A DNA stretch of 64,000 nt from RFPW01 sp040401595 (lineage in GTDB: Bacteria > Pseudomonadota > Gammaproteobacteria > Burkholderiales > Burkholderiaceae_E). Both the position numbers and the translations under genes were made by a program. The DNA is taken from positions 153,817 to 217,816 of the forward strand of contig JBBAOE010000003.1 in the NCBI GenBank assembly GCA_040401595.1, given 5' to 3'. Below are positions 1-8,533 of the stretch, piece by piece. How positions within the stretch are numbered: position 1 is the stretch's first letter; every line of letters starts with the position of its first letter. The notes beneath the pieces were generated by a model that saw only the letters and a list, made by a program, of their open reading frames with translations, was not told the origin of the DNA and made no database searches.

Positions 1-1440
1 ACGGGCACTGCTGCCTTCCTGAGTACGATTGTTGATCCGCAAGCGGGCGATGCCGCTTGGATCTTCAACGATGCTCACCGCTGCCATCGTGCCATCGCGA
101 TAACTCTGGAGCGTCGACCCCTCTGGCATGTCGACGAATCGCAGGGGCGACGCCCAGAGGCCAACTGCTATCGCTGCCAGTGCAGACAACGCGACGCGAG
201 GCTGGAACCAATTGATTCTCGAATGTAGCGCGAGATAAGCGCCGATGATGATGCTCAAGATCCATTTCGGCCCAACCAGGGGGATCAGGCCGACGCCAAA
301 CAGGAGCGGTGCGCAGGCAGCCCCGGTGGTGTTGACAGCGAGCGCTCGCCCGAGCGGCCAGGACTGCGCTTGAGCGCGCTGGCACAGATGGGTGAAGAGC
401 GCGCCCATGATCAGGGTCGGGGCCAACATCGCGGCGACCGCCGTCAAGGCCTCACCGGTCAGTGCAGTGAGCGCGCTCGCGCCAAAGGTACGTGCCGGCC
501 ATGCGCAGATGACATCCGCCCACCACAGCGTTGCGCCGCCCAACAAAATCGCGGCGGCGAGGCCTTGAATCAGCGTGCTCTCGGTGGCGTCGTTTGCTGG
601 TGGTTTGCGCGCTTGCAGGAGGGCAGCGCCCAGTGCAGTCCCCAGCAAATAAACCGCCAGCAAGAGTGCGTAGCTGTAGACCGTATTTTCGGTGACCTGG
701 CTCAGAACGCGCACCGCGAGCACTTCGTAACCGATGCCGAGTAGCCCGGTGAAGAACAGGACTCGGCCAATGACCGGATGCTGGGTGTCTGCGCCCGGCG
801 TCATCGCATTGCGTGCTGTGGTTTGATCCTTTGCAGGGGTGGCCATAGCCTCCAGTGGCGTTCGCCAGAGCGACAAGGCCAGTACAGCGCAAGCTGCATT
901 GATCGCGCTGCACACCCAAGCGGTTTGTTGCAGTCCGAGCGTCGGCATAGCCACAAACACGACCGCCAAGACACCCAGTACCGCACCGAGGGTGTTCGCG
1001 GCATACAGCCCGCCGAGTCGACTCGCGGCGCCCGATAGTTGACGCTCAATCGCGGGTAGCGTTGCACCCATCGCAGCGGTTGCCGGCAGCAGCAGCAGCA
1101 TGGGAAAGCCAAACGCGAGGCACCAGTGCCAGAGGCTCGAAGGCTGCGCGCCGATCATTGCGTGGGTGGTGTGATTGAACCAGGGCAATAGGGCTGTCAG
1201 GACCAGCCCCCACAGCGCGATGAGTGTCTCAAGGGCGGCGTACCAACGGCCCGGGACCCGACTGGCGGCAATCGATCGCCCCAACACAAAGGCGCCGATT
1301 GCCAGTCCGCCGAAGAACGCAGCAAGAACGGCGAGCACGGCAATGATCTCGTGCCCCAGTGCTGTCGCCAGTTGCGCGCTCCAGAGCATTTGCCAGGCAA
1401 GCGACACGGCGCCCGAGAGCGCCATCAATAGGTAAGGCAA
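1..1440 (-). CDS. Membrane-anchored spermidine synthase-like protein (C-terminus cut by window edge)
   Basis: This reading frame stays open from 1440 to base 1 without a stop, giving 480 residues; the rest lies outside the window. Most of it is a string of hydrophobic membrane segments with the glycine- and alanine-rich look of the MFS-like half of fused MFS/spermidine synthases. The motif GGLYAANTLGAVLG and its degenerate second-half counterpart near AVNTTGAACAP are typical of that family. The last ~45 residues leave the membrane and begin a beta-rich segment (YRDGTMAAVSIVED, then RLRINN), which matches the N-terminal strand domain of SpeE-type aminopropyltransferases. The SAM-binding domain would follow outside the window. 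I chose the TTG at 1440 because AAAGG lies 7 bases upstream; the ATG at 1425 is the alternative. An earlier in-frame ATG overlaps the terminator at 1490-1518 and is unlikely. The family assignment is confident; whether it makes polyamines is unknown. Confidence 0.8.
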   Translation of the reverse strand, partial: MPYLLMALSGAVSLAWQMLWSAQLATALGHEIIAVLAVLAAFFGGLAIGAFVLGRSIAASRVPGRWYAALETLIALWGLVLTALLPWFNHTTHAMIGAQPSSLWHWCLAFGFPMLLLLPATAAMGATLPAIERQLSGAASRLGGLYAANTLGAVLGVLAVVFVAMPTLGLQQTAWVCSAINAACAVLALSLWRTPLEAMATPAKDQTTARNAMTPGADTQHPVIGRVLFFTGLLGIGYEVLAVRVLSQVTENTVYSYALLLAVYLLGTALGAALLQARKPPANDATESTLIQGLAAAILLGGATLWWADVICAWPARTFGASALTALTGEALTAVAAMLAPTLIMGALFTHLCQRAQAQSWPLGRALAVNTTGAACAPLLFGVGLIPLVGPKWILSIIIGAYLALHSRINWFQPRVALSALAAIAVGLWASPLRFVDMPEGSTLQSYRDGTMAAVSIVEDPSGIARLRINNRTQEGSSAR

Positions 1441-1489
1441 CAGAGGACCTTTCAGCGCAGTGAGTCGACGCGTTGAGTAAGCGATCGAC

Positions 1490-1518
1490 GAAAACGAAAA
1501 ACCGGCCGCAGGGCCGGT
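1490..1518 (-). terminator. Rho-independent terminator after the PHP-domain gene
   Basis: Read on the minus strand, arms ACCGGCC and GGCCGGT pair around a four-base CTGC loop (1501-1518). A T-rich run (TTTTCGTTTTCG) follows directly at 1500-1489. It lies about 55 bases after the stop of the PHP-domain gene and just before the synthase gene, so it should insulate the two minus-strand genes. Confidence 0.8.
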
Positions 1519-1571
1519 GGTCAGGCCATGGTCACGAGCCCGAAGGCCCGTAACCATGTTCGCGGGTCAGA

Positions 1572-3707
1572 TTACTTGACGCCGGCAACCTTGCTCGAAC
1601 CCAAAACTTCGACGTAGACCGGGTTGCTGTAGAACCAGAGGTCAGACCAGGCAACGACGTCAGAACTCGAGTACTTGACGCCAGCGACCGTACGCATGTG
1701 GGCTGGGCATGCTGCGTCGCCACAAGGGATTGCCCCCGGGAGGGTCTGGTCGTTCGGAGCCACTAGGAAGTCATTCAGTGGATTGCCCTCAGCATCGGTC
1801 TCGAACGGCACCGATGCTGGGATGTTGGTTCCGCGCAGACGGAAGTACTGCGATGCTTTCACAGCCGGAACCCGATAGGTCATCGTGCGGACACCATCCG
1901 CTGAAGCCGTCCAATTCGTTGAATTGAAGGTTTTCTGGATCTTCGCCGAGGCATTGAAGATCTTTGCGGGGAATTCGGCTGCTGTCACCGCAGGCGCATA
2001 GGCGCCCTGATCAGCAGGATCAATGTAGCCCGTGACATTGCCACCGATCAGATCAACGTGATCGAGCACCGGCGCATTCAGAGGCTGGATGATGTTGACC
2101 TGCTTGAGGGACGGATTCGGGAAGCTGTAAGGTGATGCGTTCGTGCCCTGCGGATCGCGCAGAGAGACGGTGACGAACAGGTCGGTACCCGGGCGAACGA
2201 CGAGCTTTTCGCCCATGGTGGCGCAACCGTCGATCCGCACCTCACCATTACCGGCAACCGCATTGGCAGACGCTTTCTCGATCAGTGCCTTGTTGGCATT
2301 GCGCGGCAGGCCTGGGTTCGACGCGCAGACCACGAACGACAGGCGATCGATCAGTTGCCCATTGGCAACGTAGCTGTTGCCACTGCGCAGACCGTCGATG
2401 ATGCCTTCGGCGGTCAGGTTGCCTGTGCCCTTGCGAACCATGACATAGTCATTGGTGTATTCGCCGGGGTAGAAATCGTTGTCGGTTTCGCGCTGGTCGG
2501 GACCGAAGGTGCCACGGCTGTGGTAGTCCGAGCTTGCAAAGAACCACCAGTTACGGCCTTCGCCCAGCAGACCGTCCCATAATCCACCGATCTTGGCCGC
2601 GTAAACGCCCGTGCCGCCAAAGGTGCCGCCGCCTACAGCGTTCGACGAATAGCTGCCGCGCGGGGATTCCGCACCGTGGCCAGGCATTGACTCGAAACCA
2701 AACGCAATCTTTGGGGCTACGTTGTTGAAATTACGCAGGTGCTCGATGTTGAAGCCGTTGTTGCCGGTCGGGTTATAGATGCCGGCACGCTCGAGGTGGG
2801 CTGGAACGAAGTAGGACGTCGTTGGCGCCTTCTCGTTCAACCACTTGAGGCCTTCCAAGGTCTTGATATGCCCCATGTTGGGGTACTTGGCGGTGTTGGT
2901 TCCGCTCAAGTTGTCAGTCGGCGCGATTTTGGCGGACAGGGGATTGATCAGCGTGTTGTTCGAGCTGCCGGTGACCGAGCAATCCCAGAGGTTCTCAGCG
3001 CCGCGGCTGGTGTCGGTATCACTGCGATCAAAGCAATATTCGTATTGCGCCTGAAGGTTGGCGTTACCGGTTGTTGCGGTCGACGGCCAGGGTGCCTGAC
3101 CTTTAAGCACGGCCATCGAGGTGTGCTCATGGCCGGGGTTGTTTTGCTCGAGTCCGATCCAGACTGGCTTCTTCGCATCACGGCCAAGGGTTTCAAGGGC
3201 TTTGTATTGATATTCCTTGATCTCCTGCCAGCGCCACATCTGCTTCGGTGTAGCGGTTCCGTCGCCCTTGATGGCGGCGAGGCCAATCGTGGATTCCCAG
3301 GTCTGGTTCGGTCCTTTGAGAGCCGAGGCGGGCTGGCCAGCCCCCGGGTAGGTCACTGGTGGCGAAGCCTGCCAGGGGCCGGTGGCGCTGGTGGTCAGTC
3401 CCAGACCGGGCGCGACCGGCTCAAACGGGTCTTCGGCCAGCGTACAGTTTCGAGCGCTGCGGCCACCGTGGTCGGCCTGGACGAACCAGTCGAGCTTCCA
3501 GGTGTTGACCGATTTGTCGACCAGCTTCTTGAGCGAAAGCGAGCCATCCGAGCAAGTCGAGTGGTTGTGGAAGTCACCGGTGACATAGGTGCCAGCGGCC
3601 TTGGTGGCGGCCTTTGGGGCAGCCGAGGCTTGCGGGGCAAGGGTCACGACGGTCGTGATGGCGGCGATCGCAACAGCGACTTCGCGCATTTTAAACTGGG
3701 GCTTCAT
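1572..3707 (-). CDS. Secreted PHP-domain metal-dependent phosphoesterase-like protein
   Basis: 711 residues. An N-terminal signal peptide (hydrophobic residues ~9-29 ending AQASAA) is followed by a PHP motif, DFHNHSTCSDG, at residues 45-55, and by QADHGG at 78-83. These histidines and aspartates are the usual metal ligands of PHP phosphoesterases. Further His/Asp-rich segments (SSDYHSRGTFG, about residue 395) fit the same fold. The rest looks like a beta-rich C-terminal domain. The protein is probably periplasmic or exported; the substrate cannot be read from sequence. AGGA lies 10 bases before the ATG. The gene follows the lipoprotein gene by 62 bases on the same strand and ends at a clear terminator, so the two probably form a short operon. 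Confidence 0.75.
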   Translation of the reverse strand: MKPQFKMREVAVAIAAITTVVTLAPQASAAPKAATKAAGTYVTGDFHNHSTCSDGSLSLKKLVDKSVNTWKLDWFVQADHGGRSARNCTLAEDPFEPVAPGLGLTTSATGPWQASPPVTYPGAGQPASALKGPNQTWESTIGLAAIKGDGTATPKQMWRWQEIKEYQYKALETLGRDAKKPVWIGLEQNNPGHEHTSMAVLKGQAPWPSTATTGNANLQAQYEYCFDRSDTDTSRGAENLWDCSVTGSSNNTLINPLSAKIAPTDNLSGTNTAKYPNMGHIKTLEGLKWLNEKAPTTSYFVPAHLERAGIYNPTGNNGFNIEHLRNFNNVAPKIAFGFESMPGHGAESPRGSYSSNAVGGGTFGGTGVYAAKIGGLWDGLLGEGRNWWFFASSDYHSRGTFGPDQRETDNDFYPGEYTNDYVMVRKGTGNLTAEGIIDGLRSGNSYVANGQLIDRLSFVVCASNPGLPRNANKALIEKASANAVAGNGEVRIDGCATMGEKLVVRPGTDLFVTVSLRDPQGTNASPYSFPNPSLKQVNIIQPLNAPVLDHVDLIGGNVTGYIDPADQGAYAPAVTAAEFPAKIFNASAKIQKTFNSTNWTASADGVRTMTYRVPAVKASQYFRLRGTNIPASVPFETDAEGNPLNDFLVAPNDQTLPGAIPCGDAACPAHMRTVAGVKYSSSDVVAWSDLWFYSNPVYVEVLGSSKVAGVK

Positions 3708-3769
3708 GTCGATGAAATCCTGTAGATCAATGGTGGGGGTCTGCGTCAGGCCGTGGATGGCGCTGAGGC

Positions 3770-4258
3770 TTAAACGTTCTTCTGGTCGCCGAACAGGCGT
3801 ACCTTGCCGCTGCTGAACTTCACCGGGATGGTGTAGGTCGTGGTCGTCGTGTCAACGTCGGTGTTCGTGACCGTCGCGGTCAGCGTGCAGACGCCGTTGG
3901 CATCACATCCAGATACCGTTACGCCCGATAAGTCGGCGATTGGGAAGGCCGACAAATCGGCCGCAACCGCAACCGCGAAGGATTCCTGAGTCAGGTTGTC
4001 TTTCAACGCCTGTTTGGTGTAACCAGCGTCCAGAAACGCGTCATCGAAGAGGTCGACGAATCCACTGCTGGTCAGGCCGCTGAAGGACTTGAGCCCTGCG
4101 ATCCCGGCGTTATAGCTGGCGGTGAACGCTGCTACCTGATCGGTCGTTGGGGCAGTGCTGGTGGAACCTGAGCTTGTTGACGAGTCACCACCGCAAGCGG
4201 TTAGCAGGCTCAGCAGGCCAGCGGCGAGCGACAGCTGGGCGGTCTTGCAAATTGTCAT
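3770..4258 (-). CDS. Small hypothetical lipoprotein
   Basis: 162 residues. A type II signal peptide ends in the lipobox LLTAC, giving lipidation at Cys22. A Ser/Thr-rich linker follows (GGDSSTSSGSTSTAP), then a soluble domain with a Cys pair (CDANGVC) and a threonine-rich strand near the C-terminus. A longer in-frame start exists 75 bases upstream, but the signal peptide and an AAGG site 10 bases before the chosen ATG favour 4258. No known family was recognised. Its position 62 bases upstream of the secreted PHP-domain gene suggests a shared envelope role. Confidence 0.7.
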   Translation of the reverse strand: MTICKTAQLSLAAGLLSLLTACGGDSSTSSGSTSTAPTTDQVAAFTASYNAGIAGLKSFSGLTSSGFVDLFDDAFLDAGYTKQALKDNLTQESFAVAVAADLSAFPIADLSGVTVSGCDANGVCTLTATVTNTDVDTTTTTYTIPVKFSSGKVRLFGDQKNV

Positions 4259-4636
4259 GAGATCGCAACCTTCAAAAAATCTTGGGGGGGTCCGGTGGGA
4301 ACCGGTTTTGTTTTGCATTCGGCCAGTCCGCAAGGTAGGTGCGCCGATGGCACTACCCCACTCAAACTGAGGAGGGATTGTCCGGTCGGGCCCATGACGC
4401 TCGTGTGACGTTCAAATAAACGTTTTATGACGGCACTGCCCGAGTTGCCGAGCTTGCCTTCGGGCTGGTTCACCCAGGCTTACATTCAGTTGTAAGAATG
4501 GTTGCCAGTGGATGCATGATTCTGGCGCTCATCAGGGAAAACCTGGGGGCTGGGATCAGGCCAAAGCCTGCCGGCGGTGAGCTTGTCGCAGTATCCTTCT
4601 CGGGTCATTGAACAAGTAAGTCTTCAGGAGACACCC
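4259..4636. other. Divergent intergenic region between the lipoprotein and cox genes
   Basis: 378 bases with no convincing gene. It must hold the promoters for the minus-strand lipoprotein/PHP pair and the plus-strand cox cluster. The only clear structure is the inverted repeat at 4479-4496, listed separately. No confident sigma70 hexamer pair was found. Confidence 0.6.
4479..4496. promoter_or_regulatory. Inverted repeat, candidate operator upstream of cox genes
   Basis: CTTACA and TGTAAG are perfect 6-base arms around TTCAGT. The site is about 140 bases before the coxS-like start in the divergent intergenic region. Symmetry and location suggest a dimeric regulator site, but no regulator gene is adjacent, so this is only a candidate. 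Confidence 0.35.
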
Positions 4637-5119
4637 TTGAGCCATTCCACCGAATCCCTTGCTCTGACCGTCAACGGTCGCGCCGTGAAGGTCGACGTCG
4701 ATCCCCGGACCCTGTTGGTTCAGTTGATCCGCGACCAACTTCATCTCACTGGCACCCATGTTGGCTGCGACACCGCTCAGTGCGGAGCGTGCACCGTGCA
4801 TCTCAACGGCCGCGCGATCAAGTCCTGCTCGATCCTCGCCGTGCAGGCACAAGGTGCCGACATCACCACGATCGAGGGGCTCAGTCACGACGGTGAACTC
4901 CATCCCATGCAGGCTGCGTTTCGCGAATGCCACGGGCTGCAATGCGGTTTCTGTACGCCAGGCATGGTCATGTCGGCGGTGCAATTGCTCGAGGATCATC
5001 CGAATGCCAGCGAGCAGGAAATCCGCGAGGGTCTTGAGGGCAACATCTGTCGGTGCACGGGTTACCACAACATCGTCAAGTCGATCCAGCGCTGCCAGGC
5101 TGGCCACGCCACTGCCTAA
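4637..5119 (+). CDS. coxS: Molybdenum hydroxylase small (2x[2Fe-2S]) subunit, CoxS-like
   Basis: 160 residues. It carries electrons from the molybdenum site to FAD in aerobic CO-dehydrogenase-like hydroxylases. The plant-type ferredoxin cluster is bound by Cys44, Cys49, Cys52 and Cys64 (CDTAQCGAC). The second cluster is bound by Cys103, Cys106 (QCGFCTPG) and Cys138, Cys140 (CRCTGY). I chose a TTG start because AGGAGA lies about 6 bases upstream and the protein then begins MSHSTESLALTVNGR, as in homologues; a longer frame opens at 4577 without such a site. It is followed after 14 bases by the large subunit. The order S-L-M differs from the M-S-L order of classical form I CO dehydrogenase operons. 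Confidence 0.93.
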   Translation: MSHSTESLALTVNGRAVKVDVDPRTLLVQLIRDQLHLTGTHVGCDTAQCGACTVHLNGRAIKSCSILAVQAQGADITTIEGLSHDGELHPMQAAFRECHGLQCGFCTPGMVMSAVQLLEDHPNASEQEIREGLEGNICRCTGYHNIVKSIQRCQAGHATA

Positions 5120-5133
5120 TAGGGAAAGCAATC

Positions 5134-7497
5134 ATGACTGACTTGTCGAATTCGCCGATCGGGCAATCGATCCTGCGCCGCGAGGACTACCGCTTCCTGA
5201 CCGGTGCTGGCCAGTACACAGACGACGTCGTTCTGCCAGGCCAAAGCTATGGCTACTTCCTGCGTAGCCCCCACGCCCATGCCCGTATCAAATCGATCGA
5301 CCTCACTCGTGCCGCTGCCGCCGAGGGCGTCCTGCACATCTTTACCGGTGCTGATCTGGCCGAAGCCAAGGTCGGCGGCCTACCCTGTGGCTGGCTGATC
5401 CACAACAAGGACGGCAGCCCGATGAAGGAGCCTGCGCACCCGGTGCTCGCGCAGGGCAAGGTGCGCCATGTGGGTGACCAGGTCGCGCTGATCGTCGCTG
5501 AAACAGCCAGCCTGGCCAAAGATGCAGCGGAGCTGATCGATATCGATTACGAAGTGCTGCCGGCCGTGATTGATCTGGCGCATGCCGAAAGCAACGCGAC
5601 GCTGGTGCACGACGAGGTACCGCACAACACCTGCTACGACTGGGGCCACGGCGACAAGGCTGCGGTGGACGCAGCATTTACGCATGCCGCCAAAGTCACC
5701 AAGCTGAGCTTTGCCAACAACCGTCTGGTTCCGAATGCCATGGAGCCGCGAGCGGCCAATGCGCAGTACACCAAGCACGATGACAGTTACACGCTGTACG
5801 TCTCGAACCAGAATCCGCACGTCGAGCGCCTGCTGATGTGTGCGTTCGTGCTGGGACTGCCCGAATCCAAGGTGCGCGTGATTGCGCCCGATGTGGGCGG
5901 TGGATTTGGTTCAAAGATTTATCTGTATGCCGAGGAAACCGCGCTAGTCTGGGCGAGCAAGCGCGTCGGGCGCCCCATCAAATGGACGGCCGATCGCAGC
6001 GAAGCGTTCCTGACCGACGCTCATGGCCGTGACCACCTCTCGACCGCTGAACTGGCGATGGACGCCCAGGGCCACTTTCTGGCCTTGCGGGTGCACACCG
6101 TGGCCAATATGGGCGCATATCTGTCGACCTTCTCAACCTGTGTGCCGACGATCCTGTACGCCACGCTGTTGGCCGGTCAGTACAAGACACCGGCCATCTA
6201 CTGTGAAGTGAAGTCGGTATTCACCAACACCGCACCCGTGGATGCGTACCGTGGGGCTGGGCGTCCGGAGGCGACCTTCCTGGTCGAGCGGATCGTTGAA
6301 ACCGCGGCACGTGATATGGGCCTTGATCCGGCCGAGATCCGTCGTCGCAACTTCATCACGCAGTTCCCGTATGCCACGCCCGTTGGCCTGACCTACGATA
6401 CCGGTGACTATGAGGCGCACCTGTCCAAGGCGATCGAACTCGCTGACGTCGCTGGGTTTGCCGCTCGCAAGGCCGCGTCGAAGGCCCACGGCAAGCTGCG
6501 CGGTCTGGGCTACAGCTGCTACATCGAAGCCTGCGGTCTCGCGCCCAGCAACATCGCGGGTGCGCTTGGGGCCCGTGCCGGCCTCTTTGAAGCCGGTGAG
6601 GTGCGCGTGCACCCCACGGGCACGGTCACCGTATTCACCGGTTCGCACAGCCATGGTCAGGGCCATGAGACGACCTTTGCGCAGGTCGTCGCCGCCAAGC
6701 TGGGCATTCCGGTCGAGAGCGTCGAGATCGTTCACGGCGACACCGGGCGCGTTCCGTTCGGAATGGGCACCTATGGCAGTCGTTCCCTGGCGGTCGGGGG
6801 CTCTGCGATCGTGAAAGCGGTGGACAAGATCATCGCGAAAGGCAAGAAGATTGCCGCTCACCTGCTTGAGGCCGCCGACACCGATATCGAATTCGAGAAT
6901 GGTGAGTTCGTGGTGGCTGGGACCGATAAGAAAGTCCCATTCGGGTCTGTGGCGCTCACCGCCTATGTGCCTCACAACTATCCCCTGGACAAGCTCGAAC
7001 CTGGCCTGAACGAAAACGCCTTCTACGATCCGACTAACTTCACCTACCCCTCGGGGACCTATGTCTGTGAAGTCGAGGTCGATCCCGAGACCGGGGTGAC
7101 CCGGGTCGATCGATTCACCGCGGTCGATGATTTCGGCAATATCATCAATCCGATGATCGTGTCCGGGCAGGTCCATGGTGGATTGGCCCAAGGTCTGGGT
7201 CAGGCGATGCTTGAGGGCTGTACCTACGATCCCGAGTCAGGGCAGTTGTTGACGGGTTCGTTCATGGACTACACCATGCCCCGCGCCGATGATCTGCCGA
7301 ACTTTGTGGTTGACCACACGGTCACGCCCTGCACGCACAATCCTCTGGGCGTGAAGGGATGCGGTGAGGCGGGGGCAATTGGATCGCCACCGGCATTCAT
7401 CAATGCGCTGACCGATGCCCTTGGGGTGCGCGACGTTGCCATGCCAGCCACGCGTGAGCGGGTCTGGCGCGCAGCCCACGGGCTCGCTGCCGCTTGA
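5134..7497 (+). CDS. coxL: Molybdenum hydroxylase large subunit, CoxL-like, form II type
   Basis: 787 residues, the usual length for the molybdopterin-binding subunit of the xanthine oxidase family. The active-site loop reads AYRGAGRPE (Ala371-Glu379). That is the form II signature; true form I CO dehydrogenases have AYxCSFR with a Cys that holds copper. The catalytic base is Glu745 in VKGCGEAGAIG. Molybdopterin contacts such as DVGGGFGSK and HGQGHETTFAQ are intact. The enzyme is therefore probably a Mo hydroxylase of unknown substrate, possibly with weak or no CO activity. The ATG at 5134 gives MTDLSNSPIGQ; a longer frame from 5053 overlaps coxS and is rejected. The FAD subunit follows 82 bases downstream. 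Confidence 0.92.
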   Translation: MTDLSNSPIGQSILRREDYRFLTGAGQYTDDVVLPGQSYGYFLRSPHAHARIKSIDLTRAAAAEGVLHIFTGADLAEAKVGGLPCGWLIHNKDGSPMKEPAHPVLAQGKVRHVGDQVALIVAETASLAKDAAELIDIDYEVLPAVIDLAHAESNATLVHDEVPHNTCYDWGHGDKAAVDAAFTHAAKVTKLSFANNRLVPNAMEPRAANAQYTKHDDSYTLYVSNQNPHVERLLMCAFVLGLPESKVRVIAPDVGGGFGSKIYLYAEETALVWASKRVGRPIKWTADRSEAFLTDAHGRDHLSTAELAMDAQGHFLALRVHTVANMGAYLSTFSTCVPTILYATLLAGQYKTPAIYCEVKSVFTNTAPVDAYRGAGRPEATFLVERIVETAARDMGLDPAEIRRRNFITQFPYATPVGLTYDTGDYEAHLSKAIELADVAGFAARKAASKAHGKLRGLGYSCYIEACGLAPSNIAGALGARAGLFEAGEVRVHPTGTVTVFTGSHSHGQGHETTFAQVVAAKLGIPVESVEIVHGDTGRVPFGMGTYGSRSLAVGGSAIVKAVDKIIAKGKKIAAHLLEAADTDIEFENGEFVVAGTDKKVPFGSVALTAYVPHNYPLDKLEPGLNENAFYDPTNFTYPSGTYVCEVEVDPETGVTRVDRFTAVDDFGNIINPMIVSGQVHGGLAQGLGQAMLEGCTYDPESGQLLTGSFMDYTMPRADDLPNFVVDHTVTPCTHNPLGVKGCGEAGAIGSPPAFINALTDALGVRDVAMPATRERVWRAAHGLAAA

Positions 7498-7579
7498 GCT
7501 TGAGGCTTCGTTCGTCGGATATCAACGATACGGTCTGCGGGCTTGACTAAAGCGCCCGCAGGTCTACAGGAGAACTGAG

Positions 7580-8374
7580 ATGTACACGTTTGACTACAAA
7601 CGCCCGGCCGCCCAGGCCGATGCCACGGCCGCTTTCCATGGCGATGCCCGGTATCTGGCCGGTGGCCAGAGTCTGATTCAGGCCATGAAGCTGCGCATGT
7701 CCTCGGCCGAAACCTTGATCGATCTGGGTGGGGTCGCAGGGATGCATGGGATTCAGGTGGATCACGGTGCGGTCGTGATCGGGGCGATGACCAAGCATTC
7801 CGAGGTTGCCGCCTCCGAGCTGGTGCGCAAGGCAATCCCGGCGCTGGCTGATCTGGCCGGTGGTATCGGTGATCAGATGGTCCGCAACCTGGGCACGCTC
7901 GGCGGCTCTATCGCCAACGCCGATCCGGCAGCGTGTTACCCGTCGGCGATTGTCGCCCTGGGTGCCACGGTGCATACCAACCAGCGCAAGATCCCAGGCG
8001 CCGATTTCTTTACCGGTATCTATGACACCGCCTTGCATGCCGGCGAGCTCATCACGGCGGTGAGCTTTCCGATTCCGACGCGCGCTGCCTATGTCAAGTT
8101 CAAGCAACCCGCCTCGCGTTTTGCGCTGGTCGGTGTGTTTGTCGCGCAGACGCCCGATGGCGTTCATGTGGCGGTGACGGGCGCCAAGGGCAGCGTGTTT
8201 CGGGCCACCGCGATCGAGGCTGCCTTGAATGCCCATTACACGCCAGAGGCGGCGAAGGCGGTGCAGATGCCGACCGACGATATCAACAGTGATCTGCACG
8301 CCACGGCTGAATATCGCGCCGCGATGATCAGCGTGATGGCGGGACGCGCAGTCGCGGCCTCGCTCGCGCACTAA
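7580..8374 (+). CDS. coxM: Molybdenum hydroxylase FAD-binding medium subunit, CoxM-like
   Basis: 264 residues, slightly shorter than the usual ~285. The FAD-binding motifs of the family are present: AGGQSLIQAMKLRM near residue 30 and the paired NLGTLGGSIANADPA near residue 102. The protein passes electrons from the iron-sulfur subunit to the final acceptor. AGGAG lies 8 bases before the ATG. It is the third structural gene in the order S-L-M and is followed by a terminator-like hairpin before the accessory genes. Confidence 0.92.
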   Translation: MYTFDYKRPAAQADATAAFHGDARYLAGGQSLIQAMKLRMSSAETLIDLGGVAGMHGIQVDHGAVVIGAMTKHSEVAASELVRKAIPALADLAGGIGDQMVRNLGTLGGSIANADPAACYPSAIVALGATVHTNQRKIPGADFFTGIYDTALHAGELITAVSFPIPTRAAYVKFKQPASRFALVGVFVAQTPDGVHVAVTGAKGSVFRATAIEAALNAHYTPEAAKAVQMPTDDINSDLHATAEYRAAMISVMAGRAVAASLAH

Positions 8375-8480
8375 GCGTCCCGGAGGGAAATCACCGGGTT
8401 GTTGAGCGGGTTCCCCTCACGGGGCGCCTGCTTGACCATCCGGCCTTGGCCCCCTCCGCTGCCTGCACCTTCCACCGCCC

Positions 8481-8522
8481 CGGCGGCTCTGGCATGCTTG
8501 CCGGGCCGCCGTTTCTTTTTTT
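8481..8522 (+). terminator. Terminator-like hairpin between coxM and coxD
   Basis: Arms CGGCGGC (8481-8487) and GCCGCCG (8505-8511) enclose a 17-base loop and are followed at once by TTTCTTTTTTT. The T run ends about 12 bases before the coxD-like ATG. It may cut transcription between structural and maturation genes, leaving partial read-through. Confidence 0.6.
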
Positions 8523-8533
8523 GAGTGTCATTC

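Noticed and set aside
2739..3725. A 328-residue plus-strand frame inside the PHP gene
   Set aside because: It is antisense to a well-supported gene with a signal peptide and metal motifs; long antisense frames are expected at this GC content.
6133..7191. A 352-residue minus-strand frame inside coxL
   Set aside because: It is antisense to conserved molybdopterin motifs and has no recognisable domain.
5134..7497. A classical carbon monoxide dehydrogenase large subunit
   Set aside because: The active-site loop is AYRGAGR rather than the copper-Cys form AYxCSFR, so form I CO dehydrogenase is not supported.
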